From JADCGM01 sp943368345 (GTDB lineage Bacteria > Pseudomonadota > Alphaproteobacteria > Sphingomonadales > Sphingomonadaceae): a DNA stretch of 64,000 bases. Shown in pieces: positions 24,516 through 36,039 of this stretch. Made by a program: the position numbers and the translations under genes. Positions within the stretch are counted from its first letter, which is position 1. Every line of letters begins with the position of its first letter. Location of the stretch: assembly GCA_943368345.1 (NCBI GenBank), contig CALRKY020000003.1:58195-122194 (forward strand), given 5' to 3'. A model generated the notes under the pieces. That model saw only the letters and a program-made list of their open reading frames with translations, had not been told where the DNA came from and made no database searches.

Positions 24516-25742
24516 ATGTTGCTGAACAGCCCGAGCCCGGACGACATTGTCACCGCGAACCCCCGCCCGGCACCGCGCGGCATCGGCCCGTGGCTGATGA
24601 TGCGGGTGCTGCGCAAATTGGTCAGCGGGCGGATCACCATCATCACCCCGTCGGGCGAACGCTTCGACCATAAGGCCGCGCAGCCTGGGCCGGAGGCCGT
24701 CATGGTCATCCACAACTGGCGGGCGGCGTCGCGGCTGATGACTGGCGGCGATGTCGGGTTTGCCGAAGGCTATATCGCCGGGGATTGGTCCAGCCCCGAT
24801 CTGGTGGCGCTGATTGCCGTCGCCGCAGAGAACGTCGTCCACCTGCAGGAAGTGATGGACGGCTTCGCCCCGGTGCGCTTGTTCAACCGGGTGCGCCACC
24901 TGTTCCGGCCCAATTCGCGCAAGGGCAGTCGGCGGAACATCGCCTTCCACTATGACCTCGGCAATGATTTCTACCGGCTGTGGCTGGATGACAGCATGAC
25001 CTACTCCTCGGCCTGCGCCCTGAAACCGGGCCAGTCGCTCGAGGCGGCGCAGCAGGCGAAGCTGGCGCGGATCACCGAATTGCTGGAGCTGACCGGCACG
25101 GAGCGGGTGCTGGAGATCGGGTGCGGCTGGGGCGCGCTCGCCCGGCATATCGCGCCGCTGTGCGGGCATGTCACCGGGCTGACACTGTCGCAGGAACAAC
25201 TGGCTTTTGCCAACCAGTCGATTGCCGCGGCTGGCCTCGCCGACCGGATTGACCTGCGGCTGCAGGACTACCGCGACACCAGCGAGGCGTTTGACCGGAT
25301 CGTCTCCATCGAAATGTTTGAAGCGGTCGGGGAGGAATATTGGCCGGTCTATTTCGAGAAACTCAGGGCGCGGCTGAAACCCGGTGGCACCGCCGTGTTG
25401 CAGGTCATCACCATCCGGGAGGACCGATTTGAGCCCTATCGTAACGGGTCTGACTTCATTCAGCATTATGTCTTCCCCGGTGGAATGCTGCCGTCGCCCA
25501 ATATCATCTCGGAACAAGCCGGCCGGGTCGGCCTGTCGCTGGCGTCTTTGGAAACCTTCCGCGAGGGCTATGCCGCGACCCTCGCCGCCTGGCGTCGCCG
25601 GTTCATCGCGGTGCGCCCCGATATCGAGGCGCTGGGCTTCGATGAAAAATTCCAGCGGATGTGGATCTACTATCTCAGCTATTGCGAGGCTGGGTTCCAG
25701 ACCGGTACCATTGATGTCGGATTGTACGTGCTGAAGGGATGA
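24516..25742 (+). CDS. cfa: Cyclopropane-fatty-acyl-phospholipid synthase
   Basis: The 408-residue enzyme adds a methylene or methyl group from SAM to double bonds of membrane phospholipid acyl chains. It has the N-terminal lipid-binding domain (GFAEGYIAGDWSSPDL, about residues 82-97), HYDLGNDFYRLWLDDSMTYSSAC with the conserved cysteine, motif I VLEIGCGWGALARHI and EMFEAVGEEYW. The length matches the family. ATG 24516 follows AAAGGCG. Its stop overlaps the next start (ATGA). Confidence 0.93.
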   Translation: MLLNSPSPDDIVTANPRPAPRGIGPWLMMRVLRKLVSGRITIITPSGERFDHKAAQPGPEAVMVIHNWRAASRLMTGGDVGFAEGYIAGDWSSPDLVALIAVAAENVVHLQEVMDGFAPVRLFNRVRHLFRPNSRKGSRRNIAFHYDLGNDFYRLWLDDSMTYSSACALKPGQSLEAAQQAKLARITELLELTGTERVLEIGCGWGALARHIAPLCGHVTGLTLSQEQLAFANQSIAAAGLADRIDLRLQDYRDTSEAFDRIVSIEMFEAVGEEYWPVYFEKLRARLKPGGTAVLQVITIREDRFEPYRNGSDFIQHYVFPGGMLPSPNIISEQAGRVGLSLASLETFREGYAATLAAWRRRFIAVRPDIEALGFDEKFQRMWIYYLSYCEAGFQTGTIDVGLYVLKG

Positions 25743-26392
25743 TTGTGATCGAACGGCGTGATGTGTTGCTTGGTGGTGTGGCGCTGGCAGTAATTCCGTC
25801 TCCCGGACTGGCAGCTCTGCCGGTGCCGCCGGGGGACCGGGTCGGCTTTGATATTTTCCGCAACGGCAGCAAGATCGGCACCCAGGTGCTGACCTTTGAA
25901 CGCACGCCGGGTGGTTTGATCGTCCGGGTCGTGGCCCAGATGGTTGTCAAAATCGCCTTCGTGACGGTCTACCGCTACAATCTGCGCGTCACCGAGCGGT
26001 GGGAGGGCGATCAGGTGGTCGCGCTCGACAGCACGACCAATGACAATGGCAAACAGTTTACCGTGAAGGCGCGGCGTGAAGCGGCGGGCTTCGTGGTCGA
26101 AGGGTCGGCCATATCCCGCTATGTCGCGCCCACCAATGCGCTACCCGCCACCCACTGGAATCGGCGTCAGCTGGACGGGCCGTGGATCAACCCGCAGGAT
26201 GGCAAGCTGACCCGCCCGACCGTCACCAAGTCCGGCATGGAATCGGTGCCAGTCGCCGGGGGCAAGACGGTCAACGCGCAGAAATTTGTGCTAAGCGGCG
26301 ATGTCCGGTGGGACATGTGGTACGATCAAACCTGGGCCGGCCTGTTGGCGAAGCAGAAGGACGGGTCGCAAATCCGGTATCAGCGGCAGTAG
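25739..26392 (+). CDS. DUF6134-type exported protein
   Basis: The 217-residue product has a Tat-like N-terminus (IERRDVLLGGVALAV, cleavage probably after about residue 26) and a beta-rich body with FDIFRNGSKIGTQVLTFER. It resembles a family of periplasmic proteins that accompany DUF1365-Cfa operons; the function is unknown. It overlaps cfa by four bases, so it is the fourth coupled gene of the lipid operon. A lipid- or lipoprotein-handling role is a guess from position. Confidence 0.7.
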   Translation: MIVIERRDVLLGGVALAVIPSPGLAALPVPPGDRVGFDIFRNGSKIGTQVLTFERTPGGLIVRVVAQMVVKIAFVTVYRYNLRVTERWEGDQVVALDSTTNDNGKQFTVKARREAAGFVVEGSAISRYVAPTNALPATHWNRRQLDGPWINPQDGKLTRPTVTKSGMESVPVAGGKTVNAQKFVLSGDVRWDMWYDQTWAGLLAKQKDGSQIRYQRQ

Positions 26393-26399
26393 CGCGCCG

Positions 26400-27737
26400 T
26401 CAGGACGCCCCCGGCAATTGGTCGGGCTGTTGCTTGACCCCCAGCGGTTCAAAGGTCGCCACCGCAGCCGCATAACGGGCCTTCATGTCGGCCAGAATCT
26501 GCGGATGCCGCATCGCCACATTGTAACTCTCGCCCGGGTCCGATTCCAAATCGAACAACAGCCAATATCCGGCCTTTGACAGCGGGACATTGTAGCTGCG
26601 GTAATAACTGCGCCCGACCAATTTCCACCTTTGGGTGCGGATGGCGGCCACCCGTTCATTGTTGAACAGAACCAGCTGATCATGCGGCCCGGTACCTGCA
26701 CGCCGGAACAGCGCACCAAGATCACGTCCGTCAAGGGTGACGCCGGACGGCGGAGCCTTCCCCGCGAGCGCCGCGATGGTCGGCAGCAGGTCTATGTTCA
26801 TCGCGATGGCATTGCTGACCCGGCCGGCCGGGATCGTCCCCGGCATCCTTGCAAGGAACGGCACCCGGTAGCCGCCGTCCCACCCGGCCGCCCCCTTGTC
26901 GCCGCGCAAAGCGCCCGCTGATCCCTCAAACCACGGGCCATTGTCGGAGGTGACGATGACCAGTGTATTGTCATCAACCGCCAAGCGTTTCAGCGTGGCC
27001 AGCAGCTTGCCGACACCGGCATCCACCTCCTCCACCACATCACCGTAGGCCCCGGCGACGCTGTGCCCGGCGTGTGCAGCGCCGGGCCGCAGCGGAATAT
27101 GCGGGGCGGTGAGGGCCAGCGTCAGGAAAAACGGCCGCGCGGCATTTGCCTCAATGAATTGCACACCCCGATCAAAGAACCGCTGTTCCAGCTTGTCGAA
27201 CACCACATCTTCGGAAGTGAGCTCAACCCCCGGTTCAGCATTGAACAGCCGCACCCCTTTCATGTCATGGCTGTACGGCAGGCCAAAAAACAGGTCGAAC
27301 CCCTGCGTCGTCGGCGGCCAGAACGGCGCGACATGCCCTAAATGCCACTTGCCGATCAGCGCGGTTGCATAGTCGGGCCGCAGCACCTCCGCGATGGTCA
27401 CCTCCGACTGCGGCAGGCCGTTGGTGTCGGTCATCTGGATGACTTCATGCGCCAGCCCGGTCCGGATCGGGTAACGCCCGGTAAACAGTCCGGCGCGCGA
27501 CGGGGTGCAAATATTGGCGGAGGCGTAGAAGTCGGTCATCCGCAGCCCTTCGCGCGCCATGCGGTCAAGGTTCGGGGTGCGGATGGCCCGGTTGCCATAG
27601 CTGCCAAGGTCGCCCCAACCCAGATCATCGGCAAGTATGATGATGATATTGGGCGGTCGCTTTGGCGTCGATCCTGCCAGTCCGGGCGCGGCCAGACCCG
27701 CTGCTATCAGCCCGAGCGCCTGCCGCCGCCCGATCAT
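26400..27737 (-). CDS. Arylsulfatase-type sulfatase
   Basis: The 445-residue protein has a Tat-like signal (MIGRRQALGLIAAGLAAPG), the metal-binding start NIIIILADDLGWGDLG and the sulfatase signature CTPSRAGLFTGR, where C77 would become formylglycine. GKWHLGH and the TSDNGPW aspartate region are also present. It should hydrolyse a sulfate ester in the periplasm. The maturation enzyme is not in the window. It is convergent with the DUF6134 gene and divergent from a PLP enzyme. Confidence 0.92.
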   Translation of the reverse strand: MIGRRQALGLIAAGLAAPGLAGSTPKRPPNIIIILADDLGWGDLGSYGNRAIRTPNLDRMAREGLRMTDFYASANICTPSRAGLFTGRYPIRTGLAHEVIQMTDTNGLPQSEVTIAEVLRPDYATALIGKWHLGHVAPFWPPTTQGFDLFFGLPYSHDMKGVRLFNAEPGVELTSEDVVFDKLEQRFFDRGVQFIEANAARPFFLTLALTAPHIPLRPGAAHAGHSVAGAYGDVVEEVDAGVGKLLATLKRLAVDDNTLVIVTSDNGPWFEGSAGALRGDKGAAGWDGGYRVPFLARMPGTIPAGRVSNAIAMNIDLLPTIAALAGKAPPSGVTLDGRDLGALFRRAGTGPHDQLVLFNNERVAAIRTQRWKLVGRSYYRSYNVPLSKAGYWLLFDLESDPGESYNVAMRHPQILADMKARYAAAVATFEPLGVKQQPDQLPGAS

Positions 27738-27910
27738 TGGCTGACCCCGACGACTGCGGCTGATGCTTGATTCACCATCACGGCGGCGCTCCCCACACTG
27801 ACATTCGAAGGTCCGGCTTTGTCGGCGCAATGGCGATGCCTTGTCCAGTGGTGGATATCGACGTCAGCCGGTTGCTATACTGTCGTGAAATCACCAGCCC
27901 GAGGATCGCC

Positions 27911-29146
27911 ATGGCCTATGATATCGACGCCGTCCGCACCGAATTCCGGGCGCTGTCCATCACCGATAGCGGTCAGTCGCGCATCTATCTCGACGCACCG
28001 GGCGGCACTCAGGTCTGCCGCCGCGCGGTGGCCCGGATGGTCGATTATATGGAGCGCGGCACCGCCAATGACGGCGGCTATTTCCGGACATCCCGTGACA
28101 CCGAAACCGTCTGCGAGGCGGCGCATGAGGCGGTGGCCGACCTGTTCGGTGGCAAACGCAGCGAGGTCGCATTCGGCGCGAACATGACCAGCCTCGTATT
28201 CGCCTGTTCGCGGGCGCTGGCGCGGCAGTGGCAAGCGGGTGACGAGATCGTGCTCACCCGGATGGACCATGACGCCAATGTCGCGCCGTGGCTGCACATT
28301 GCCCGTGACCTCGGGATGACGGTCCGCTGGCTGGATTTTGACCTGACCAGCTGGGGTTACCGGCTCGACACCCTGCCCGGATTGTTGAACGCCCGCACGA
28401 AACTGGTGGCGGTGAACTATGCCAGCAATGCGCTCGGTACCATCAATGACGTTGCCGAAATCACCCGGATCGTGCGGGCGCATTCCAACGCGCTGGTGCA
28501 TGTCGACGCTGTGCAGGCGATGCCGCATCTGCCGATTGATGTGGCGGCCATTGGCGCGGATATTGTCGTCGCCTCCCCCTATAAATTCTTCGGCCCGCAT
28601 CAGGGCGTGCTCTGGGGGCGGGAGGATTTGCTGGCCGAACTCGATGTCTACAAGGTCCGCCCCGCCACCGACACCCCGGCGGCGGCGAAACTCGAAACCG
28701 GGACGCCGTCCTATGAGGCGCAGGCCGGGACGCTGGGCGCAGTCGAGCATATCGCCTGGATTGGCGAGACGATGGCCGGGGCCAACGGCGGTCGGCGGGA
28801 GGCGCTCAGGGCCGGCATGGCGCTGGTGGCGGATTACGAGGCCGGACTGGGTGCGCAAATGCTGGAGGGCCTACAGACGGTGCGCGGACTGAAGCTGCAC
28901 GGATTGCCCACGATGGCAGGCCGGGTGCCAACCTTTGCGATAACCATAGACGGCCATGCGTCAGACGACATCGCGCAGGCGCTCGCGGCAGAAAATATCT
29001 TCGTCTGGTCCGGCAGCTTCTACGCCAAGGAAGTCATCGACCGCCTAAACCTCCCCGGAGGCCTCGTCCGGCTTGGGCCGTGCCATTACAACACAGCGGC
29101 GGAGGTTGCGCGGACGGTGGAGGTGTTGCGGCGGATTGCGGCGTAG
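27911..29146 (+). CDS. Class V aminotransferase, cysteine desulfurase-like
   Basis: The 411-residue PLP enzyme has the SufS-like layout: YLDAPGGTQV near the start, HVDAVQAMPHLPIDV with the cofactor aspartate, and the Schiff-base lysine in VASPYKFFGPHQG. It belongs to a branch called cysteine desulfurase-like proteins whose substrate is often unknown; no suf or isc genes are nearby. The ATG at 27911 is preceded by a GAGGA-type site and starts the conserved domain. The 173-bp gap upstream is shared with the divergent sulfatase. Confidence 0.85.
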   Translation: MAYDIDAVRTEFRALSITDSGQSRIYLDAPGGTQVCRRAVARMVDYMERGTANDGGYFRTSRDTETVCEAAHEAVADLFGGKRSEVAFGANMTSLVFACSRALARQWQAGDEIVLTRMDHDANVAPWLHIARDLGMTVRWLDFDLTSWGYRLDTLPGLLNARTKLVAVNYASNALGTINDVAEITRIVRAHSNALVHVDAVQAMPHLPIDVAAIGADIVVASPYKFFGPHQGVLWGREDLLAELDVYKVRPATDTPAAAKLETGTPSYEAQAGTLGAVEHIAWIGETMAGANGGRREALRAGMALVADYEAGLGAQMLEGLQTVRGLKLHGLPTMAGRVPTFAITIDGHASDDIAQALAAENIFVWSGSFYAKEVIDRLNLPGGLVRLGPCHYNTAAEVARTVEVLRRIAA

Positions 29147-29289
29147 AGGTTAGGCTTGCTGAGCGGGCAGTCCGCTTCCGACTCAACTACAGTCATACTG
29201 GGTTCGAATCATGACCATCGGAAGCGACCATGGCGACCGACGGCCCTGACACCTGCAATCCTACCAAAACGAGTGTCGATTAGCTCGCG

Positions 29290-29314
29290 GTGTCAAACCC
29301 GACTATTTTGATAC
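29290..29314. repeat. GTGTCAAA dyad, left edge of a probable cassette
   Basis: GTGTCAAA (29290-29297) is followed after nine bases by TTTGATAC (29307-29314), an inverted repeat with one mismatch. A closely related dyad lies 2.76 kb away at 32048-32073, just after the last gene of the ArsR-desaturase cluster. The matched pair may mark the ends of an acquired segment. Confidence 0.4.
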
Positions 29315-29344
29315 CAGCATGGCAACACACGCCACTCCGGATGA

Positions 29345-29668
29345 TCAGTTGTCCTTGCTGGAAACTCGTTGGCGCGCGAGAACCGCACTCTCGGCCTTTA
29401 GCGGGCGCGATACGGGACAGACCTCTTGCGCATAGCCATGAAGAGCGTTGGTTAGATTATCGGGAACAAGCCGGTAAAACACGAACTGCCCGCGCTTTTC
29501 GCTTTCAACGAGACCTGCGTTTTCGAGCACCGCGAGGTGCTGCGATACTGCGGGTTTCGAAATGTCGAACCGCGACGCGATTTCGCCCGCGCTGAGTTCG
29601 GCATGCGCGAGATAGGCGAGCATCTTGCGCCGTTGCGTGGAAGCCAGCGCTTCGAAGATCTTTTGCAT
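29345..29668 (-). CDS. ArsR/SmtB-family (SdpR-like) transcriptional repressor
   Basis: The 107-residue winged-helix protein starts IFEALASTQRRKMLAYL and has the recognition helix region SRFDISKPAVSQHLAVLENAG followed by the wing VESEKRGQFVFYRL. No metal-binding cysteine pair is visible; the one cysteine, in QEVCPVS, is near the end. It therefore resembles the SdpR-type subgroup rather than arsenic sensors. It is divergent from a fatty acid desaturase, 97 bp away, and probably controls it and itself. Confidence 0.88.
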   Translation of the reverse strand: MQKIFEALASTQRRKMLAYLAHAELSAGEIASRFDISKPAVSQHLAVLENAGLVESEKRGQFVFYRLVPDNLTNALHGYAQEVCPVSRPLKAESAVLARQRVSSKDN

Positions 29669-29765
29669 GTGGTGTATTTAAGGAGTGAGCTAACCACTTG
29701 ACAAGGACAAAGCGGGACGGCAGCTTGTTTAAGCAATGTCTTAATCGCCTAAACGAGGTGGCACC
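29669..29765. promoter_or_regulatory. Divergent arsR-desaturase promoter region
   Basis: On the minus strand a TTGTCA hexamer and a TTAAAT hexamer spaced 17 bases suit a sigma-70 promoter for the repressor. TTAAG (29729-29733) and CTTAA (29740-29744) form a dyad with a six-base gap on the desaturase side, and GTGGT and ACCAC form a wider one near 29669-29695. These are candidate ArsR-type operators. GAGGTGG precedes the desaturase ATG. Confidence 0.4.
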
Positions 29766-30719
29766 ATGGACCGTACAGCCAGCAACGCTGTCAACACATT
29801 GATTGAAGTGCCGGGCTGCGATCCTGTTGCCGGTCAAGTGCGCTGGGACCCGGCGCACTCGTTGTGGAACGGGGGAATGCTCATCGTCGCAGTCGCGCTC
29901 GGGCCGGTCACCTTTACCTGGAGTGCGTTTGCGTTGTTCGTCGGGCTGACCGGCGCTATGTTGCTGCTCGGTCATAGCGTCGGCTTCCACCGGCGGCTGA
30001 TTCACCGCAGCTTCGACTGCCCGCTTTGGCTCGAACGGCTACTCGTCTGGATTGGCACGCTCGTCGGCATGAGTGGGCCGCTGTGGATGGTGCGTACGCA
30101 CGACCTGCGTGACTGGGCGCAGCGCCAGCCGCACTGTCATGACTATCTTGCACATCGCCGGTCCATGCTGGTCGACGGCTGGCAGCAGCTGCATTGTCGG
30201 CTCGAGCTCGACCATCCGCCGCAGTTCGACCTCGACGAGGCGGGGTGCGACCCGTTCTATACTTTGCTCGAGCGCAGCTGGATGGCGCAGCAACTGCCGG
30301 TCGCGCTCGTGCTGTTCGCGCTCGGTGGCTGGAGCTGGCTTATCTGGGGCGTGTGCGTGCGCGTTGCCGTCTCGGTGACAGGGCACTGGTTCGTCGGGCA
30401 CCTCGCGCATCGTGTCGGACCGCAGAGCTGGCACGTCGACGGCGCGGGCGTGCAGGCGCACGACGTGCCCTGGGCAGCGATTCCGACGATGGGCGAGGCG
30501 TGGCACAACAACCATCACGCCTTCCCCGGCTCCGCGCGGATCGGGCTGTATCCGGGGCAACACGATTGGGGATATGCCTTCATCCGATTGCTGGAACGGC
30601 TTGGGTTGGCGTGGAACATCGTCCTGCCGACCGACCTGCCCGAACGCCGCACGCTGCGGTGGATGGGACACGCGCCGGGAGTGCCGAGCCCCGCGCTTGG
30701 TCAAGCGGAGCCAGCATGA
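29766..30719 (+). CDS. Fatty acid / acyl-CoA desaturase family protein
   Basis: The 317-residue membrane protein has four or more hydrophobic segments (about residues 36-52, 54-70, 90-108 and 178-200) and histidine clusters that would hold a di-iron centre: GHSVGFHRRLIH (H70, H75, H80) and HNNHH (H247, H250, H251). The middle cluster is unusual, reading THDLRDWAQRQPHCHDY rather than a plain H-x-x-H-H. The substrate may differ from standard acyl chains. Its codon choice looks unlike neighbouring housekeeping genes. The stop overlaps the next ATG. Confidence 0.82.
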   Translation: MDRTASNAVNTLIEVPGCDPVAGQVRWDPAHSLWNGGMLIVAVALGPVTFTWSAFALFVGLTGAMLLLGHSVGFHRRLIHRSFDCPLWLERLLVWIGTLVGMSGPLWMVRTHDLRDWAQRQPHCHDYLAHRRSMLVDGWQQLHCRLELDHPPQFDLDEAGCDPFYTLLERSWMAQQLPVALVLFALGGWSWLIWGVCVRVAVSVTGHWFVGHLAHRVGPQSWHVDGAGVQAHDVPWAAIPTMGEAWHNNHHAFPGSARIGLYPGQHDWGYAFIRLLERLGLAWNIVLPTDLPERRTLRWMGHAPGVPSPALGQAEPA

Positions 30720-32070
30720 TGCTGCGGCGACTGCTTCCGCTCGGCGGGCCGGTTGGGGCGCTTCGCTATGCCTTGCTAGCACCCGCGCTGCTGTTCTCGC
30801 AGCACCTTGCCGTGGCGGCTCTCTACCGCCTTGCGGGTGAGCCCTTGAGAGCCGATCCCTTGTTCTGGCTGCTCCCGCTGCGGCGGTTGATCGCGCTGCC
30901 GACGATGAGCCCGTGGACGTCGGCGCTCACTTTTGCGTTTAGTCTGCTTATCGCTTGGGGGCTGGCGATCCTGTCGTACCGACGTCCGGGCAGGCGGGGT
31001 TCGGCCTCGTGCTTGCGGCGCTGTCGATCATACCGGGGTTCCAGCTTGTCGCGGTCCTCATCCTTGCCATCCTGCCAGTGCGCGCCGTTGAAGCTGCGGA
31101 CCCGCGCACTGGCATCAACCTCGCACATGTATTGCAGGGAGTGCTCGCGGGCATGGCGATTGTCGTGCTTGCTGTGCTGCTGTCGGCGGTGACGTTCGGT
31201 TCCTATGGCTGGGGCCTGTTTATTGCGACGCCGTTTCTCGTTGGGCTGACGACCGCGTATATCGCCAACCGCGATGCCGCCCTGCCGCAGGGGATGACCT
31301 TGCCCGTGGTGCTGACTGCAGCGTCTCTGGGCGTGCTCGCGCTGCTCATGTTCGCGCTCGAAGGGTTTATGTGCATCGTCCTCGTCATCCCGCTCGGCGC
31401 GCTGATGGCAACGCTCGGCGGCGCGGTTGGGCGCAAGCTCGCCGACGTTGGCCATAGCCGTGGTCGCCCGCTGCTAAGCGTTGCAATCCTGCCGCTGGTG
31501 TTCGTGGCCGAAGCCGCGCTGCTCCCATCGCTGACAATCGCCACGCAGCAGAACATCCATATCGCAGCGCCGCCCCCGCGCGTTTGGCAGGCACTGATCA
31601 GTGACGCGCCGATCGCGGGCGAGGCGCGGCTCGTGGCGCTCGCAGGCTTTGCCTATCCCGTGCGCGGGCGGCTGCTCGGTCACGAGGTCGGCGCAACGCG
31701 CCTCGGCGAGTTCTCGACCGGAGTCGCGCGCGAACGGGTAACGGCGTGGGTGCCAGCGAAGCGCCTGGCCTTCGCGGTTGTAGATCAGCCAGCGATGATG
31801 GAGGAGATGAGCCCTTATCGACAGGTCCACGCGCCGCACCTCCATGGCTATTTCGTGACCGATTCGACGAGCTTCGAATTGACCCAGCTGCCATCGGGCG
31901 GAACGCGGCTCGTGGCACGCGCGACGCACCGCCTTCGCATCGACCCCGTGTTTTACTGGGAGCCGCTCGCGCGCTGGGCGATCGGCATGAACGTCACTCG
32001 GGTGCTTCAAAGTGTCAAAGGCGCTTCTGAGGATTCGACAAACACCGGTGTCAAAACCAAATGGCTTTGA
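30716..32070 (+). pseudogene. Membrane protein with C-terminal SRPBCC domain, frameshifted
   Basis: From ATG 30716 the frame encodes membrane segments up to WGLAILSYRR near 30980, then runs into arginine/serine-rich nonsense. From about 30985 the frame one base back encodes SGQAGFGLVLAALSIIPGF, further membrane segments and, from about 31545, an SRPBCC (START-like) domain ending with LARWAIGMNVTRVL. Restoring one missing base near 30981-30987 rebuilds one protein of about 450 residues. It overlaps the desaturase stop (ATGA). It is a recent frameshift or a sequencing error. Confidence 0.65.
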
Positions 32071-32073
32071 CAC
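32048..32073. repeat. GTGTCAAA dyad, right edge of a probable cassette
   Basis: GTGTCAAA (32048-32055) and TTTGACAC (32066-32073) are perfect inverted repeats around ten bases and cover the stop codon of the SRPBCC gene. A further direct copy of GTGTCAAA is at 32012-32019. The dyad is the partner of the one at 29290-29314. It may be a cassette border, a terminator-like hairpin without T-run, or both. Confidence 0.4.
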
Positions 32074-32083
32074 TTCTGGAAAC

Positions 32084-32117
32084 GGCAGCTTTTGCCCTTG
32101 AGGGGTTAAGAGCTGCC
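32084..32117. terminator. Hairpin after the SRPBCC gene
   Basis: GGCAGCT (32084-32090) and AGCTGCC (32111-32117) pair perfectly around 20 bases, inside which CCCTTGAGGG can pair further. There is no T-run, so termination is only possible. The rest of the gap to acnA (to 32296) holds nothing recognisable. Confidence 0.3.
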
Positions 32118-32296
32118 TGTCGGCAATCCACCCAATTTTTGCCCTTCCGGTCCTGCGTAGACAGCCGCGCATTTTATGGATGCACGACCTGATCAGATCT
32201 GCTGCTCCGCACAGCTTTCACTTAATACCCGCATCGACATATCGCTGACGTCGGTTGGGACGGCAGGGCAGCTTGCAAACCCCAGACCCGCTGCCA

Positions 32297-34972
<2,676 letters not shown>

Positions 34973-35196
34973 GGGGGGCCTTTCAAGGAGAGCAAAACGA
35001 ATCGCCCGCCTGTAGCAAGGGCGGTGCGGCGGGGGAAGGGCGGGGGGCGTCGACACGACCGTTGGAGATCACCGAAAATACTGTTCCCATAGCTGCCGTT
35101 TGGGTTTGTCTATGTTTTCAGAAATTCACCAATAGCGCGGCTCCGTTCGACTGCATTGGAGGGACCGGCGAAGCAGCAGACCAGTGCGACGTCTCG

Positions 35197-35958
35197 CTAA
35201 CGCGGTTTGCGAAAGCGGTAGACGAACCGGTCGGTTTTGCCGCGCAGTGCAGCGTCAAATACCAGTTTGGTGCGATCATCTTCGGGCACACTCAGCGCTG
35301 AGGATTCACCCTCGAGCACGAAGCCTGCCGCCTTGAAATCAGCCTTCACCGTTTCGGGGTCGATGCGGTGCAGCTTGTCGGCGATCTCGCGGGCGTCTCC
35401 CGGCGCGGCGGCATGATCGACGACGCCCACAATCCCGCCCTTTCGGGTAGCGATGAACAGTTTCTCCAGAAATGCCGCTGGATCGGTGCGCGGATATTTG
35501 AACTTCGCACTCTCCCAGTACAGATCATGGTAGGTCAGGTGCATCATCGTGAAATCGAGGCTGTTGGGGGCGAGCGTAATGTCTGACGGCATCTGGACCA
35601 GCAGGGTCAGATTGGTGTTGCGGGCCTTTTGCTCGGCCCAAGCCTTCTGCGCCCGGTCACTGCTGTGAAATACCGTGGGTTCATAGGCGATGACCAACCC
35701 GGTCGGCCCCACCGCCCGCGCCATCAACTCGGCATAATAGCCAGCGCCCGCCATCACATCGAGAACCCGGTCACCTTTCCGCAGGCCGAGGAAAGACAGA
35801 ACCTCAACCGGCTTGCGGCTGGCATCCAGCGCAACATCGCCCGCTGGCCGCCCGGGCTTGGCGACAGCCGCCGCGATGGCCGCCGGGGCGGCGTGAACCG
35901 CACCGGGGATCAAACTGGCGACGAGTGCAGCGGTCAGCAGGCGGCGGCGTAAATTCAT
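35197..35958 (-). CDS. Exported class I SAM-dependent methyltransferase-like protein
   Basis: The 253-residue protein starts with a clear signal peptide (NLRRRLLTAALVASLIPGAVHA, cleaved near residue 24, quoted here only in part as the segment 2-23). The body has a Rossmann methyltransferase motif RVLDVMAGAGYYAELMA near residue 63 and TMMHLTYHDLYW. A SAM-type fold with a signal peptide is odd, since SAM is cytoplasmic; this matches a group of predicted exported methyltransferases (COG4798). Its substrate is unknown. Confidence 0.78.
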   Translation of the reverse strand: MNLRRRLLTAALVASLIPGAVHAAPAAIAAAVAKPGRPAGDVALDASRKPVEVLSFLGLRKGDRVLDVMAGAGYYAELMARAVGPTGLVIAYEPTVFHSSDRAQKAWAEQKARNTNLTLLVQMPSDITLAPNSLDFTMMHLTYHDLYWESAKFKYPRTDPAAFLEKLFIATRKGGIVGVVDHAAAPGDAREIADKLHRIDPETVKADFKAAGFVLEGESSALSVPEDDRTKLVFDAALRGKTDRFVYRFRKPR

Positions 35959-36039
35959 GGTCAGTCTCCCGGTCATCGCCCCAGCTTTGCATGTTCGTCC
36001 CGCCCCGAAAAGCACCGGAACTACGCGTGCATGCGAAAT

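Noticed and set aside
29195..29235. GGTTCGAATC motif resembling a tRNA T-loop
   Set aside because: The flanking bases do not form a T stem, and no acceptor or anticodon arm can be drawn.
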